The translations under genes and the position numbers were made by a program. DNA of 5,027 bases, from NCBI GenBank assembly GCA_003162995.1, contig PLUZ01000545.1, positions 1-5,027 of the forward strand. Reading direction: 5' to 3'. Below, piece after piece: positions 4,540-5,027 of this stretch. The notes beneath the pieces are model-generated. The model saw only the letters and a list, made by a program, of their open reading frames with translations. It made no database searches and was not told the DNA's origin. This DNA is from Methylocapsa sp. (GTDB taxonomy: Bacteria; Pseudomonadota; Alphaproteobacteria; Rhizobiales; Beijerinckiaceae). Position 1 is the first letter of the stretch, and every line of letters begins with the position of its first letter.

Positions 4540-5027
4540 ATGCAAGATCACAGAAATACAGACCCGACCGCACCCAGGCGCGTGCCTTGGAATAAGGGCA
4601 AGCTGATCGGGGCAAAGCCACCGTTCCGGCCAAAGCACGTCTGGTCGATACGGACCAAGCTACAGATCGAAGGGCGGACGCGCGACCTGGCAATGTTCAA
4701 TCTGGCCATCGATAGCAAGCTGCGTGGCTGCGATGTCGTCGCCCTCAAGGTCGAGGATGTTGCACCGAGCGGATACGCAGTCGATCGGGCCACGGTCCGA
4801 CAGAAGAAGACCGGTCAGCCCGTCAGGTTCGAGTTGACGGAGCAAACCCGCCAAGCTGTCGATGATTACCTGAGAGCCGTCACCAAGAAGCCCGGCGAAT
4901 TTATGTTCACTGGCCGGCGGGGTTCGGGGAGGAGCATCACGACGAGACAGTACGCGCGGCTCGTCTCCGAGTGAATTGCATGCATAGGCATAGGCCTAGA
5001 CCCATACCTTTTCGGCACCCACTCACT
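4540..5027 (+). pseudogene. Tyrosine recombinase/integrase, interrupted by a stop and cut by the window edge
   Basis: From the ATG at 4540 there are 144 codons before TGA at 4972-4974. The protein carries VPWNKGKLIGAKPPFRPKHV, then 'WSIRTKLQIEGRTRDLAMFNLAIDSKLRGCDV' with the box I catalytic Arg (about residue 62 in 'KLRGCDVVALKVEDV'), the beta-hairpin Lys region 'VRQKKTGQPVRFEL' (87-99), and 'GEFMFTGRRGSGRSITTRQYARLVSE'. Family members I recall continue with a Trp then 'IGLDP.LFGTHSLRR'. Here TGA replaces that Trp (TGG to TGA), and the same frame goes on to read IGLDPYLFGTHSL to the window end, i.e. the box II His-x-x-Arg segment. A 6-bp tandem duplication (ATAGGC, 4984-4995) adds Ile-Gly. 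The truncated product would lack His, Arg and the nucleophilic Tyr, so it should be inactive. The ATG at 4540 is preferred to the TTG at 4534 because GAGGAG (4527-4532) is ideally spaced for it. No att site is identifiable. Confidence 0.83.
4984..4995 (+). repeat. 6-bp tandem duplication in the integrase remnant
   Basis: ATAGGC occurs twice in tandem, 10 bases after the premature TGA of the integrase frame. It keeps the frame but inserts two residues (Ile-Gly) ahead of the conserved GLDP segment. This fits replication slippage in a gene no longer under selection. Confidence 0.55.

Overview
The window looks like an accessory or recently rearranged stretch of an alphaproteobacterial chromosome, probably from the Hyphomicrobiales (Bradyrhizobium-like). 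This rests on moderately high GC, codon use, and protein types that I recall as common in rhizobia. It is an inference, not a database result. I see no rRNA, tRNA, CRISPR array or complete insertion sequence.

Layout, left to right. (1) The 5' end of a LysR-type regulator gene lies on the minus strand and runs off the left edge (1-172). (2) A gene-poor stretch of about 560 bases (173-732) carries a perfect 9-bp inverted repeat near the LysR start. (3) A plus-strand group follows: a beta-carbonic anhydrase (733-1317), a 29-residue single-membrane-span microprotein too short for ordinary gene calling (1414-1503), and a DUF938-type SAM-dependent methyltransferase (1733-2392). A near-perfect 31-bp copy of the methyltransferase's first codons, with ATG changed to ATA, sits just ahead of the microprotein. 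(4) The stretch 2421-2989 looks non-coding but is the wreck of a short-chain dehydrogenase/reductase gene. It has lost its N-terminus, has an internal shortening, one net frameshift and two in-frame stops. (5) On the minus strand, a periplasmic-binding-protein-like gene without a signal peptide (4297-3578) is followed after 10 bases by a small cupin gene (3567-3211), clearly an operon. (6) At the right edge is a tyrosine recombinase/integrase gene (4540 onward). It is interrupted by TGA where I expect Trp, yet its frame continues with recognisable integrase sequence to the window end. Its ribosome binding site sits in a short hairpin.

Functionally, the carbonic anhydrase (CO2/bicarbonate, or possibly a related small-molecule hydrolase), methyltransferase and dead SDR may once have formed one transcription unit, but nothing ties them to a defined pathway. 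The SBP/cupin pair suggests small-ligand binding or sensing inside the cell, since no export signal is present. The broken integrase and SDR point to ongoing gene decay near a former mobile element. I found no convincing new multi-gene system. The most original observations are the microprotein, the displaced copy of the methyltransferase start, the SD-hiding hairpin and the previously hidden SDR pseudogene.
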